Below, piece by piece: positions 10,192 through 21,998 of a stretch of DNA of 64,000 nt. Both the position numbers and the translations under genes were made by a program. The notes under the pieces are model-generated. The model was not told the origin of the DNA, made no database searches, and saw only the letters and a program-made list of their open reading frames with translations. Numbering within the stretch: the stretch's first letter is position 1; the number at the start of each line of letters is the position of its first letter. The DNA is from Amoebophrya sp. A120 (taxonomy: Eukaryota > Sar > Dinophyceae > Syndiniales > Amoebophryaceae), in NCBI GenBank assembly GCA_905178155.1, contig CAJINV010000028.1, forward strand, positions 107,235-171,234, in the 5' to 3' direction.

Positions 10192-13171
10192 TCAGCCGCC
10201 TATGCCAAATTCGAAGAAGCTCGGCGGGACGGCCCACCCATAGACTTGTTGCTGCGTCTCGTTCGTCGGCCAGGGTGTCGGTGGCGTCGTCGCACCAGGT
10301 TCCGGTTCCGATCCGGCGCGCACGCCTGCTGCTGGAAAGTTAGCCGCGTTGTTGCTGATGTTTCTTTGCACCATGACCCTCAGCTGCGTCTGGTAGCCCA
10401 GGGGCCTGCGGCGCTCCTGAAGCCCCGAATTGCTCCGTTGCAACAAATCGCCTTCCTCTACTTCGGGTGCGCGGCTGCCGCTCGAAGTGGGGCTCCGCGC
10501 CAAAAAGCCGCCGGTTGGAGAGGTGCCCCGACGGTCGTCTCCAACCGATCCGGTACTGCCATAACGCCCACTGCTGGTAGCCCCCATGCCGCTCGGCTGC
10601 AGGTGCGGAGACAACCCGGCTGGAAAATAACTGCTAGTAGCACTACCTGTGCCCCCTGCTGTTCCTCCCTGCTGACGCGCCGTGGATTGCGCTTCTTTTT
10701 CCTTCGCCTGCTTCCCACGCGGGGGATCCCGGTCCGGCAGCGGAATCGGTCGTCCGGGCATGGACCAAAAAGAGGCAAGGCCAGCTGGCCCACCGCCCGG
10801 AGCCGCACCGGCCGTGGGAGACATGAAGGGTTCATGGCGATCCATCCGATTGCTCTGCGTTTCGTTTCGTCCAGCACTAGACAGCTTGTCCGTTTCCCAG
10901 TCGCTCTGATCCGACAAGTCCGTCAAGTGCCCGTTCCAGGAGGAGCCCGAGGGGCTCGAAGATTCCCGTCGAGCTTGTTCTTGTTCCCCTTCTTCCACCT
11001 CCCGCCGCGGCTCCCGTCCTCGCAGACCCTGGGGCAGCAGGGCAAACTGCTCACGGTCCTGAAGATTCGGAGTCCGCGGCGTCGGCTGCAGTTCTTTTTG
11101 CAATCCGTCTTCCACCTCCCTCTCGTCCTCACTGGAAGATGAAACAGTGCGGGCGCTGGAAGTTGTGCTTCTTCGCCGCGGGGCCGGGAAGAGAGGACCC
11201 GACTCTAGGTCCCCACCGCCGGAGGGAGCATGCGGAGGCGAAGCCGAAGCTCGACGCTGGTCCGCGCGTTGGTGCTGTTGTCCGTCCCTCGCGGCCGGGT
11301 CAATCAAAGCACCCCTGGAATGTCCACCACGAAAGTCGGCGGCTGCCTGAACGTGCGGTTGCCACACGGAGTTCCTGCCGAGAAAAAGGCGCCCTGGCCC
11401 ATCGCCGTCCTCGGCCAAAAGACTGTCGGCACGAGCTGCTGGCGGAGGCCGAGGCCCAGTGTTGAAATTATCACTCGTCGGTGCAGATGAAATCGAAAGC
11501 CGTGCCAAGGTACCAGCGATTTGTTCTTCATCTAGTTCTTCTTCTTGGACGTCACCACCTTCCATTGCTTCTGTGGTTCTCTGCCGCGGAGAGTACAGCA
11601 CACCATTTTCATCTGCAGCTTCGTGCGACTGGGACAGCAATACACGCGCATTGGATAGTACGCCCGCAGTGTGCTGGTCCAGGATGATCGGCTGGTTCCT
11701 GATCGCAGTTCGCCGCAAAGCCGACAGCAAGGGCTCGGCTTGTTCCAACCGCTGCCGCCGGATGTGAGGATACATTAGCGCCGTCGAAGTAGCGAGAAAC
11801 TGTCGCAGAGCAGAGGGGCTTGATATGAACTACAAATAAAGTATCGTACTGGTAATCGTATAAATGCATAATACAAATTTTCTCAGCATGAGAAATGAAA
11901 TTTGTAAGTAATGCTGATTTACTTTGAGAAAAAAATTTGTAATGCAAGGCTTGCATTTATACGAATGCGATACTTTTGCACAGGATACTCGAGAACTGTA
12001 CACGATAAGCAGGGCATCCTCTGTCCAGCTGCTGTTGCTGAGTTGCGGTTTCACGGGACACGTCGACGGACAAAGTAGAGGACGCGGGCGTGCCCAAAGA
12101 GTTGTCTTCCGGATCTGCGGACATCACGACGAGACCCACGTTTTCATCAGGAGGATGACCATTGTAGTAGACGACGAACGGCAGCTGCGACGCGACATTG
12201 TTTTTGTCTTCAGTTCTTTCGGCGGCACCGGCAGCGGACGTCAAGTGCAAGTCCTCCGCGGCCAAGAAAGTGCTTGTCTCTTTTTGTTCCGGCGAGGGGC
12301 CCCGGGGGAACGCGGTCATTCCAGCAGGACCTAGGAAGCCCCCGCTCGAAGAAGAGGTGGCTCCACGCTGAGCCGGACCGCTGACACAGAGAGCAGAACC
12401 AGCCCCAGACACGTTCATCTCGTGGTCTTCGCCCGGCGTGGTCTGGCGAGACCATGCAGCAGCAGGAGCCCCACCCCCAGACTCGTTCATCTCGTGGTCT
12501 TCGCCCGGCGTGGTGCGGCGAGACCATGCAGCCGTCGATGTGGGAAGCATAGTGCTGCAAGAGCTGCTTGCGACCGATGCCTGCTTCTCCCAGGGTATCA
12601 GGACGTCGTCGAAGATGTCTGCCGATCGGTCTTCCTCTTCCTCCGTCCGCATCGGAGGTGCAGCTGCTGTAGTACCACAACCCTGGCGCAGAACTTGATG
12701 CTCTGGTCCTCCACCGCCACTGTGAACCACGACCCCCGCGAAAGATGGCGCGTCTCCTGCGATGCCCGCCGTTGCGATTGCCGGATGTTCATCTCCCATG
12801 TGGTCACTTGTTGCCGATGCACATTTGCCGCCCCACTTTTCCCCCGCAATTGTACTGTTTTCGTTTTTTTCCTGGTCACGTTTCATGCCGTGCTGTCCCT
12901 GCCCCTGCCCGCCCGCAGCGGAGGCGTACACGACTCCGCTAGCAATCCCCGGCGGACCGGAAAGAAATCGAGAGAACGCGAGGTCATGACCAGGGGCGAA
13001 AAAGTAGTACATAATCATCGTAGCACCGGCAGCAGCGGTTCGCGCACGTAGCCCGTGCCGTGCACGAAGTGTTCCCTCCATCCTCCAGCTCCGGCGCCCT
13101 TCCTTCGTCGGCAAAATAAGAGCCCGCGCCGGGGGGCCGGAGCGCGATCTGTGAGCGTCTGGCGAACACAT
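10192..13171 (-). CDS. 936-residue low-complexity protein, two exons
   Basis: Exon 1 (13171-11988) and exon 2 (11818-10192) join in frame across family A introner A3 (1184+1627 nt = 937 codons), giving VQFSSPSALRQFLATSTALM at the junction. The product is rich in Ser, Gly, Pro, Glu and Arg, so mostly disordered. One helical stretch follows the junction (HIRRQRLEQAEPLLSALRR). Exon 1 contains two tandem copies of a 24-residue unit (AAWSRxTTPGEDHEMNxSG). There is no recognised domain; a scaffold or regulatory role is only a guess. The start ATG at 13171 is the first in the open frame and the sequence upstream turns AT-rich. Confidence 0.7.
11824..11987. mobile_element. introner, family A (copy A3)
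   Basis: Left end TATGAACTAC...AGTATCGTACTGG; right end ACGAATGCGATACTTTTGC then ACAGGATA. Flanks CTTGA / CTCGA. The interior has the paired TTTCTCAGCATGAGAAAT and AAATTTGTAATGC motifs. Confidence 0.85.
12402..12535. repeat. 72-bp tandem duplication inside a coding exon
   Basis: Two in-frame units both containing CGTTCATCTCGTGGTCTTCG and GAGACCATGCAGC, 72 bp apart. They encode 24-residue repeats in the 10192-13171 protein. High identity between them suggests a recent duplication. Confidence 0.8.
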
Positions 13172-13996
13172 TCGACTACCGGATGCAAGTCGATTGAGAT
13201 TACGTGGCGCGTAATAAAATAATAGTAAGTTAGATCAAACAATATGTTAATGTTGTGCGTTATATGGTATTAACAAAAAATGAAAGCAACTTGATAAAAA
13301 TCCAATAAAATAGAGTATTTTGCTAGCCGATTCGGTGTTTTTTAACCTCGGAGCCGACGTTTAGACTTAGGGCGCGTTCTGACATTTATCTTGATATTAT
13401 AATATTAATGGAACAACTCGTAGCTTGGAAAGTAGGTTTAACCTATTTTTTCCTTCCTACCTTATTCAATCGAAGACCAAATGAAATTGAAAATGAAGTA
13501 CCGCAACAACGCAAGCAGAGCGAAGGCCCTGCAGCTATAAATTTGACAAATGCCAATGCGGGTGTTAGTATAGCAGCGACAAACCAAAGCACAAACTTAA
13601 TCCTCTAGCTCGCGCTCCAAATCGGCAAGAAGTTCTCTTTATTTTCTTGTAGATAGTGGACAATTACAATACATAGGTATGGCAAGAAAATCCTACTTTT
13701 ATTTTCTCCTAAAAAAATTTTCAGCGCTGGACCACAGTCGTGGCGTTTCTGTTTCATCTAGCTGCAACTCCAAAAGTTGACCAAGAGTTGAAATCGCTGG
13801 AATCAACGTAAGTATTTATATTTTCATTTCACACATTGACTCATCAAACATTGAATGACATTATATTTTACCTCAGTAAATGCGCGCTGAGCTGAAAAAA
13901 AGACCCCGGATAGGACGGAAAATAAGTATCCAGCTGAGCTGTATCGACGAAATCCCGATATTTGTGGTGAACCATAGATGTGAATCGCGTGCTTAC
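13172..13996. other. AT-rich interval, possible terminal exon of a minus-strand gene
   Basis: On the minus strand around 13812-13700 the frame STLGQLLELQLDETETPRLW is open and looks coding, but the reading phase does not match the exon at 13997-14245 with the nearest acceptor. The rest (13200-13690) is AT-rich with no good ORF. Confidence 0.3.
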
Positions 13997-14245
13997 CAGT
14001 GAAACGCTGCGGATCTACGTTGCACGAACTTATCTCGCTTCGGATCTACTGACGCGTTCGCATTGACATGCTCATGTTGTACATCCGATGGCGATGGAGA
14101 TGGTGCAGACGCCATTCGAATTATACTGTGCGAAATCATAGGATCAGAAAAATCACATTGCGCCGCTGCCGCAGAACACCACCCATAACAACAAAATGCG
14201 TTGCTCGCACAAATCATGATATTATCCGGAACAACTTCAACTGCA
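13997..14245 (-). CDS. probable internal exon, unknown protein
   Basis: On the minus strand this segment is open (VEVVPDNIMICASNAFCCYG ... KRDKFVQRRSAAFH). It is bounded by a good acceptor (GCTGCTTTGCAG) and a canonical donor (CACTG then GTAAGC). It belongs to a gene whose other exons I could not fix. The C/A-rich part, then a charged tail, show no known domain. Confidence 0.4.
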
Positions 14246-14883
14246 AAGCAGCGCCTTGACTTTTACTCGCATCAACTACTTGAGCCTTCATTTACATTTT
14301 CTACATGTGATATTAGCTCGTCACCGTCAACTCAGTGTTTTCGTCTCATGAAGATAATCAAGCCCTTCTTGAGTTCAGTCCTACTACAACTACATATGGG
14401 TAAAGTGAATTTTCTGATTGGTCCGCGGCTTGGAATTCCTTACTTCTCCTTTTAGCTCGTTCTTCATTGTCACCAAGCGAATCTTATCATCAACCTCGTC
14501 AGTATTTGCTACCCATAATTTCTTCTAAGCCCGAAAAAGCAGCGGGATCCAATGGCAATGAATACTCGCAGTTGCCTCGTGCGTCTAACTACTTCTGTTT
14601 CTCTATAAAAATTGCTGATCTTGCTATACCCTCTTACTCATTTACCCATTTTCCTAATTTTATCTTTTTTCGTAGGTATTAATTCTGATCCGTAAAAATT
14701 GTGCTGCTATTTTCATCGCGGGTTTGAAGACGTTCATCCGCCGGTCCTCAATGAATGGGTTTCAACAAGAGACTCACCACTTCGTTTGTTTTTAATCCTG
14801 TCTTTTCAAAATTATACTTTTCTGCTTCTCTGACACTTGATTTGATTTGGATTTCGACGTTTTGCACTCACTAAATAATAAAA

Positions 14884-16187
14884 TTAAATGTTGTACTTGT
14901 AACCACGCAACGACTTGTGCTTGTCGTATTCAATCTTTACGCAGCCCTCGAACACAAAAACTGAATCTAGAAGAGAAACATTTTTTGCTCTTTCTATTCT
15001 GAAACAGCAACCCGACTTTTATGCATGACAAAAGCATCTCTACTCGTCGTAATCGCAATCATGCGCCATTTGCAAATCTTCATCCCAATGCCAATGTTAA
15101 TCAGCGTGACAAACATCATGCGTCACGCAGACCTAAATGTGTCGCGATGCAAATATTACTAGCGCGATGCTTTTGCAATGCATAACTATTCGCCCTCGTC
15201 CATTTTTTGCCTCTTCGTCGTCGCCTCCTGACTGCCGCCGGAAACTCGGGACTCGTCGCCGCTTGATGCGCCGGGCTGCACAAGACGGCCAGAAGATGTA
15301 GCGGAGGGCAACGCGTCGAATGCAACCTCGAAGTCTCGTTCTACTTCGATGAGTACTGCTTCCACGGGTTTGTGTCCGAGTTGAGGCTTTGTAGTTTGTA
15401 TCCATAGCAAAGATATCTGGGTCTGTAAGTTTCCGAGATGGTGATAGTGTGTCCACTGGGAGTATACAAGAGCAAGTACACTGCATGAGCACCCAAAGCT
15501 GAAGGCTTTTTCCTTTCGGAATTTTTCATCCAGCGGCCCGCGAGGCACTGCCGAGCCTTCTGAACGAAAATTCCGTGAGAATTCCAAATGTTTTGGGTCA
15601 TGCGGAGAAGCAATCTGCATCACAAGCCTCTGTGTAGTGTTCCAGACCAAGACGTGTTTGCACTGGATAACTTGGTCGCTCAAAAATGCGTGCCGGTCGG
15701 CTTTTGTCTCCCCCAGGGTGCCAGCGCGACCGCAAAGCAGGACGTGGCGGAAACTGGAAACAATGTCGCGCCACTTAGGAGGAAGGACTACTGTATGCAT
15801 TGCAAATATCTTTTAACTTGGGGTCCGAAATGGAAATTACAATGCAGGGTTGGGATGCTTGCTGCCAGTCGCACAAAAATCAATACGATATCAAATCTGT
15901 ATGTTTGTCGATGTGTCGAAAAGCACGCACGCACGCACTTTCTGCATCGCTCTCATGCAGGATAGGTATCGCCAACCAAAAGCCACCTCCGCAGGTGGTT
16001 TTGTGATGCTGAGACACCGCAGAGTAATATGGATTTCGATTTAGATTTGGAGGGGCGGCTGCGCGAGAGTACTCCGTGCCAAGCAACATATTTGCATATA
16101 ATACGAGGACTGCACACGTTCCACAGGGTCCTGGTGGCCGTCGAGGCCGCTGCTGCCCGACGAGGAAGTCGACGGTGGCTCCAGCAT
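14884..16187 (-). CDS. unknown protein, three or four exons; its end depends on splicing of the last introner
   Basis: Exons 16187-16109, 15793-15670, 15393-15190 and 15019-14884 sum to 543 nt (180 residues plus stop). Starting MLEPPSTSSSGSSG, the protein continues VVLPPKWRDIVSSFRHVLL, then a segment HKPVEAVLIEVERDFEVAF and a Ser/Gly/Lys tail (TTKRQKMDEGE). Without splicing of the last element, or if the exon-side copy of its duplication is kept, a TAG at 15188-15186 ends the protein there. If the junction falls before it, 45 more residues follow (KSGCCFRIERAKNVSLLDSV ...) to a stop at 14886-14884. I recognise no family. The ATG choice is supported by phase only. Confidence 0.55.
15020..15184. 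mobile_element. introner, family A (copy A10)
   Basis: Left end TATGCATGACAAAAGCATCTC then TACTCG; right end ACTAGCGCGATGCTTTTGC then AATGCATA. Flanks ACTTT / ACTAT. The right flank contains the TAG stop of the upstream exon on the minus strand. Confidence 0.8.
15399..15669. mobile_element. introner, family B (copy B6)
   Basis: Left end TATCCATAGCAAAGATATCT then GGGTCTG; right end TTCCAGACCAAGACGTGTTTGC then ACTGGATA. TTG is shared between the flanks. The retained duplicate decides whether the junction residue is Val or Thr. Confidence 0.75.
15794..16103. mobile_element. introner, diverged family B (copy B7)
   Basis: Left end TATGCATTGCAAATATC, right end AACATATTTGCATATAATA. The inner TCTGGGTCTGG segment is eroded at both sides. 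An interior ACGCACGCACGCAC stretch is present. Removing it joins the first two exons of the 14884-16187 gene in phase. Confidence 0.6.
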
Positions 16188-16432
16188 CCCGGACGACGCG
16201 ACACTTTTATCCAAGAAAAAAACTGCGCTAGCGTAAGCGTGCATGCATGTGCAATGCAGCAGACCCTGCCCGGGCACATTGACGTTCACACTACACATGT
16301 CCTGTCAACAAAATAAAACATAGAACTATGCCGCATCAAAAGACATATTCGTAATTCCATCATGTCGGTTCTTTCAGATTTCTGAAATCTGATAATTTGT
16401 TGTTCAGGTTCCACTACCACGCATGAAAAGAA

Positions 16433-17265
16433 TCAGCCTTTTCTGTGTCTGCTCAACGACAAATCGATAAAGTTGCAGTAACGCAGTTCTTGTCTGGGAT
16501 AGCCTTCCTGCGCTTGATGCCTCTGCTCGATGCACTGGTCGTAGACCTATCCACTGCAAAACTATCGTATGCGTTTCGTCTTCAACGTCTTCGTACTACC
16601 AGTAGCAATGATGCATGACAAGTTTCGCTTCGTCTCAGGTTACTTAATTCACATTATTGCAGATTCTTTTCGCTTTTTCACGGCAGCAATCGCCCAGTTC
16701 TTTTTTATTCATTTTTTTTTTCCTATCCAATCAATGTCAATCATACTTCTACCGCGGCTGCCATGACGCAAGAGTACTTTTGCAATGCGTAATACTTTGT
16801 CCATGCCGACCTTCTCTAGAAACTTGACACCACGCAGGAGCGCTCGGGGCGCGGCGCTTGGGGATCCCTCCAGCAGAAGTGTAGACCGGAGGGCCGCGAT
16901 CCGCCGAGCAGCTGCATCGAAGCCGGCGTGGGTAATCTGCTGCGCGTCGATGAAGTCGGCAATCACCGTGAAGGCCAGGCTGGTACAATAGACGCGGTCC
17001 AGCACTTATGCGTTGCAGAAGCATCGCACTCGTAGTAAAACTTCTAACTAATTCACGCATTACAAATCTCGTCCTCAGCCTCATGGTAGATCCGCATTAC
17101 AGAAAATTTTCCATGCGATTACGATCAGTACTGCGATACTTTTGCGCAGGATAGAAGTTGCGTTAGTGTCCCTAACAACCACAACCAGTCGGCGTAGGAC
17201 TCATAGTCGAGGGGTAGGTCTTCGTGTCTCCAGAGCCCGTCAGGTGGCGGAAGCGGCCCTCCCAT
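16433..17265 (-). CDS. small protein of unknown function, three exons
   Basis: Exons 17265-17154, 17001-16795 and 16545-16433 give 432 nt (143 residues plus stop). The frame reads MGGPLPPPDGLWRHEDLPLD, then ESYADWLWLLGTLTQLLDRV across the first junction, a helical middle (FIDAQQITHAGFDAAARRIA) and a basic end (YDQCIEQRHQAQEGYPRQEL ... RHRKG). It stays open upstream of the ATG to about 17372 (RWPVFLSSIVSRLIKRVEGK), so the real start may lie in an earlier exon. Both introns are family A introners. No family recognised. Confidence 0.6.
16548..16794. mobile_element. introner, family A (copy A4)
   Basis: Left end TATCCACTGCAAAACTATCG; right end GAGTACTTTTGCAATGCGTAATA. The flanking duplication is not clear. 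It carries T-rich tracts inside (about 16700-16725). Confidence 0.75.
17007..17153. mobile_element. introner, family A (copy A5)
   Basis: Left end TATGCGTTGCAGAAGCATCG then CACTCGTAGT; right end ATCAGTACTGCGATACTTTTGC then GCAGGATA. At 147 bp it is the shortest family A copy here. Confidence 0.8.
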
Positions 17266-17595
17266 CACGGCCTTTCCTTCGACCCGCTTTATCAATCGGG
17301 AAACAATGCTACTCAGAAAGACGGGCCATCGTATCTGTTTTTCGTGCCTTCTCGGGTGGAAATTGAGTGGTAAAAAGAATCAACATGAAGCGGAGTTGTC
17401 AGAGTCAGCAGTGAAATTATGTTTGTGTCCTAACTACTATGTTACCTCAAAACTACACTCCACACGCTGTTGTATCTACTTCTAATAAATCTCAATTGTT
17501 TAGAAGTATTCAGATTCGCAAGGGTCAAATACAAATGTTGAAGCCAACCTCCTTGACTTCAACTTCTGCTTCTTCTTTGTGAGCTTCAGGTCCTA

Positions 17596-20500
17596 TCAAC
17601 GAAAAAATGCAAAACGTACTGCCACCATAAACCATGGCGAAGAGTGACGCGTCGCCAGATGGCCAACGAGCAGTTGCCGCCATACTTTATATCTCTTCCA
17701 TGGCCGTGTTCTGAGAAGTTCCAGACAGAGTTTGCTGTGCATATTGCCCAACGCAGGAAACAGCCGACGCAGCTCCGTCCAACCCCTGCTGCACAGCTCG
17801 GCAACTGCGGGCAAATCTGTTCCAGCGCTCACACCCCAGAACGCGGCAGGAGATTGCTCGGTGATGTGCATACCGAACGCGGCTTCCACGAGGCACCAGG
17901 TTCCCGGCCGTCCCTTCTTGTACATACGCCATGGCTGCGGGGGAAGCTGTTGATATGATTTGGATTCAGATTCGCATTCAAAATCAAAGCCGCAACATTA
18001 TGTTTTTGCTTCTGGAGTAGCGATATCGCCCTTTGCTTCTGGCAACACATGCGCGGGGACGTCAACTACCACGACGCAAGCGACTGCGTGCGCTCATCTA
18101 TGTTCATCGAAGAGAGTTAGCAAAGTGCGCCCACTTCGCGCGTTGATACCTGCGGCGACGCTTCTCCCGCAAGGAACTCCGCTAGTCCTCGCTGCTGCTC
18201 CTCAGCCAGGACATCCAGGAAGCTGGTCAGCTTTTCCTCCTTAGCGAGCTGCGCAAGCAGAACGCCGACCAGGCTCCTTCTGAGCTCGTTATCGCCCCAC
18301 AGTATGCGGGAGTGGTCGCCTAGCTCCGTGTGCAAGAAGATCCGCAGCGGAAACAGTTCCGCGACCGCAGACACATCCACCCGCAGTCCCCCGGTTTGCA
18401 TCGCTGTGCGGAAAATGCTCGCGATCAGCGTTGGGTCGGTATGCTGCAGACTGTCGATCGGCAAGCCGGACAAGAGGGCCTCGGGTCTGGAAATAATGCC
18501 GTAGTCGGACAGCAGCACGCGCTGCAGTGCTGCTAGGATGTATTCTCCTCGTAATCTGCGTGCCACGTCAATGGAACCTCGCTGTTTTGTTGTACTTGAA
18601 GCGCTGCTCGCTGGTGCTATTTGGTACATTTCCTCGTCTTCTGCGCCGTACGTAAACCACTCTTCGGGCGACAGCTCGAGGAGCGCGAAATCGATGTTCG
18701 CGAGGCGCGAGTTCTCCAAGAGCACTTCGTTCAGCACCAAGCTTTTCCCGGCGATGAACTCGCCCAGCCCGAGAATGTCCCTGAGCCACTCCATGACGCT
18801 GGGGTTCACCGCGTCGTACGTTATGACTTGCCCGAAAACGTTAAGTCGGAAGTTTGCGAGCCACAGCACAGGCATGCTCTTCACGACGGAGCGTTCATCA
18901 GCATCTAAAGGAACATCAAACACGTTGCACAGTTCCTCCCACTCGGGCGCCAGATTTGTGTACCGGGCCCAGGACAGCCCGAACACGAACGCCCGTGCCT
19001 TCTTCATCGGTAGCTGTTCGAAGCAGAAACGAAAAAAGCAGTCGGCATTCTCCCTCGATCTGTCAGTGTCAGCAAAATGTTGCCGAAAAAACATTGAGTG
19101 GGCCGCCTCCTGCTTCAGGGGGTTGATTACGCAGGACGACGACCACTTCCTGATCCAGTCTACGGGTTGCAGTTCACCACCTCCTGCTGTATTGCTAGAG
19201 TCCAGTCCTACGGGCTGCAGGCCGTCTATTCTTCCTCCGGTATTGTTCGTGCTAGAACTTCTTGTCGTCGTCGGCACAACCAAAGCAGCATCCGCCAAGT
19301 TCCGTTGCTGATCTTCGCTGGCATCAGATGCATCTTCAAGGTTGCTGCCCAAAGCCGCGTTTCGGGGAGAAGAGGAATTTTCGGGTCTTGATCCACCAAA
19401 ATTTTCCAAATCGCCATCGGAGAAAAGAGTAAGACTGGGTGTGTCGTCCGGAACATCCTCTATTTGCTCCATCACCCCTTCCCATGTGCCGACCATGTCC
19501 TCAAACAACACCGCCAGCTCCCCCAGGATGATCCTCTCAAAGTCGACGCTACACTGTCGGAGGAGGCCGCCGTCTTCGAGCACGAGCGGAGAACGATGCA
19601 GAGGCGCGGCTTCGACGACTACAAAAGTGTAGATGAAGTCGCACTGAACAGGATCGAGGTCCGACAAAAAAGGTTCTTGAACTGCGTCGATAGTACAGAC
19701 TTGGACCGGTAGCCAAATCTCGTTTTCCGGGTCCACACTGTTCTGCGGAAAATTTCGGAGGCAGAACCCGATCGAGTCACCGTCTGCTATCGGGACTGAA
19801 GTACCCGGCGAAAGAACAAAGGGAGACTCTTCTTGTCCTCTTTTCTTGAGCTGCAACTCCCAGGACTGTGTTTCAACGAGGTCCTGTGGTCGTGGTCCCG
19901 CCTGTAGCATGAACTGCCCGCCCTGCCAATCACCGACCTCTTGCTCTTGAACAAGTTCACGGGCTGCGGCCTGTCGTCTTTCAGTGTGATCTTCGGGGGA
20001 CGGACCACATCCGATTGGGCTTCTGCGGAGAAATTTCTTGGCCAGCTTCGGCTCGGCACCATTCGTGTGTGACTGCCCGTCTTCTCTGACATTGAGACAA
20101 ACCTGTTACGTACAGACGAAAAAACTCGTTCTCAATTTCTTTCCCCTCTCTGATGTGCAAGGGTTAGAAGCGAATAAACAAAAAAGCAGATGGAGATGAA
20201 GAGAAAAGGAAATAAGGGTGAGGCAGTGCAAGCGCAGTTACAAAAACCGATTTGATTGAAAAAACCAAAAGTCAACAACAACAGGTAACAAGTACGGTTC
20301 CATCGCCGTGAGCGCACAGCTGGGCGTACAGGAACGGCCCCGGAAGCGACCGAAATAGCTGCACTTTCTGGCTCGTCTCCGCTGAGTCTGTGTCTCCAAA
20401 AAGTTGGATGAGGTGAGTGCCGCTATTTGCACCTTGTGCCGCCCCCCAGATATTGACTTCACGATGCGCGCCTTCAACAAAAACACGATTGCAACACCAG

Positions 20501-20934
20501 ACTTTTTCGCAACGCCGCAAAAACCAGGAAGCGCTGCATGGTGGATCGGTCTTCGCCGGAACGGGGATCTCCAGAAACGAGCCGGACACGGACTCGTTGG
20601 CATAGTGCAGAAATCCGTGTTCCGCTGCCTCCCTGGTGTTTGATGGGAACTTCAAAACGACTTTCCGTTTGCCCGTACAATTCTCGATTTCACCGGAGCC
20701 ACGAGAAATTGCGTCTGCGCTGCGGCTGCTTGTACTTCCTGGTTTTGCACTTTGCGACGCCGCTCTCTCCTCCACTCGCGAACTTCCGCTCGCCGGCGTA
20801 CTCTCGCTGGCCATCATGTTGCTGCAGCTCCCTGGTGTCGGTGTGTAACGACTACTGGTACTGCCCGCGACGGACACGGAAGGTGTTTCGCCAGTTTTTT
20901 CGCACCGCCATTTGACACTTATGCAAGGGAAAAA
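17596..20934 (-). CDS. large protein of unknown function with GT-AG introns
   Basis: Exons (20934 or earlier)-20296, 20102-18150 and 17946-17596 join by canonical introns: donor ACC/GTACTT with acceptor AACAG/GTTTGT, and donor CCGCAG/GTATCA with acceptor ATCAACAG/CTTCCC. The junctions read AHGDGT-VCLNVREDGQ and GEASPQ-LPPQPWRMY, both in phase. About 980 residues are visible. The first exon starts Ser-rich and continues VVLKFPSNTREAAEHGFLHY; the long exon has alpha-helical segments around a Ser/Asn-rich linker; the C-terminus is EAAFGMHITEQSPAAFWGVS and a basic tail. A donor-like GTAAGTACC at about 20966 suggests an exon further upstream. I recognise no domain. The region has none of the TIR elements. 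Confidence 0.65.
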
Positions 20935-21180
20935 ACAGCACAGCTGTCGTGTTGTGGTACTTACCTTCACATCTGTGTTGGGCAGCTGCGTGCAGTATGT
21001 GCGACTGTCGCCTACCGGTTCAAGTACTTAGTTTTCTCTGACTTCTTCGCCAGCCGGTAACGACAAACGAAGCTGGTCCGAGCCAAATTATATTTCGAAT
21101 GCAAGACCACTACCTGTGCCTCTGCCTCTCTTGCTGTGCGCCAAATTTGAAAGCAAAATCAACCACGACAAGAAGAGTTC

Positions 21181-21500
21181 TTATGCGATGGATACTGAGA
21201 TGCTCGGGTGGAAAAGGTTTCCCTTCGAAGAATCCCCCGAGAATTTTATGCACTGCAAAAATGTCGTACTCGTACCGTAGCAGTCGCTGTTATACATTAC
21301 GCACCGATATCGAACTCTGAATCTCTTGTTCAAGGTAAATCCGCATTGCAAATCTAAAAATTTCTCATGCTCAAGAGGAAATTCACTTGATGTCATGCAA
21401 TTTACCGTGGTACGTCTACGTGTACGATACTTTAACTGTTCTTGCACAGAATAAATTTCCCGTCGTGACAAATCCCGTGGGCTATGGCAGTCTCAAACGT
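21181..21500 (-). CDS. 3' part of an unknown gene, split by introner A6
   Basis: Minus-strand frame GLFNVTTFETAIAHGICHDG (from about 21512) continues as KFSGDSSKGNLFHPSISVSI to a stop at 21183-21181 when the family A element at 21247-21453 and one copy of its duplication are removed. The upstream structure is unknown and the product is short, so this could be a tail exon only. Confidence 0.4.
21247..21453. mobile_element. introner, family A (copy A6)
   Basis: Left end TATGCACTGCAAAAATGTCG then TACTCGTAC; right end TACGTGTACGATACTTTAACTG then CACAGAATA. It has a perfect 5-bp duplication AATTT (21242-21246 and 21454-21458). Confidence 0.85.
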
Positions 21501-21998
21501 GGTCACATTGAATAATCCCTTTAAAGTACATGACTTCATTCGCGTTGATTTGTCATGTAAGAACACCAAAAGCAAAAAACGCACGCAAGAACACCATGTT
21601 CAAGCTCGGTGCTATTTTGTGCAAAGGAGCCTTGTCTTCATGCGAACCAGCTTAGCTTCGAGGAATCTTTATCCTATCAGTCTATCTGATAGGTAGCGGC
21701 TGCGGCTTTGCGTGACAAATCAGGCGACATTCATCACGTAGCGCCAAATACTGCAACGTTTGAGATCGCCATAAATTCGCACAGTTTCGTTGGCATGATC
21801 GACTTTGACAACTATCTCGATTATCACCAGGAGAGAAGAACTGCCTTCGTCCAACCGTCCACCGTGGTCTAGAAGTACTATTATAGGGCACTTCCGTAGC
21901 TACAGCTAGGTTTGCGCGTACGACCGCGAGTCCGACTCGTGGCATTGATGTGCTCAATAAAGTTTTAGAATCAGACAGGTGGATGCACAAAGACGTCG

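Noticed and set aside
10246-11142. 298-codon plus-strand ORF opposite the 10192-13171 gene
   Set aside because: It is the mirror of a GC-biased low-complexity exon; Arg/Pro-rich composition, no domain, and the minus-strand frame is supported by the introner join.
13408-13608. 66-codon plus-strand ORF
   Set aside because: AT-rich, Asn/Gln-rich, no neighbours on that strand and no domain; length is within chance.
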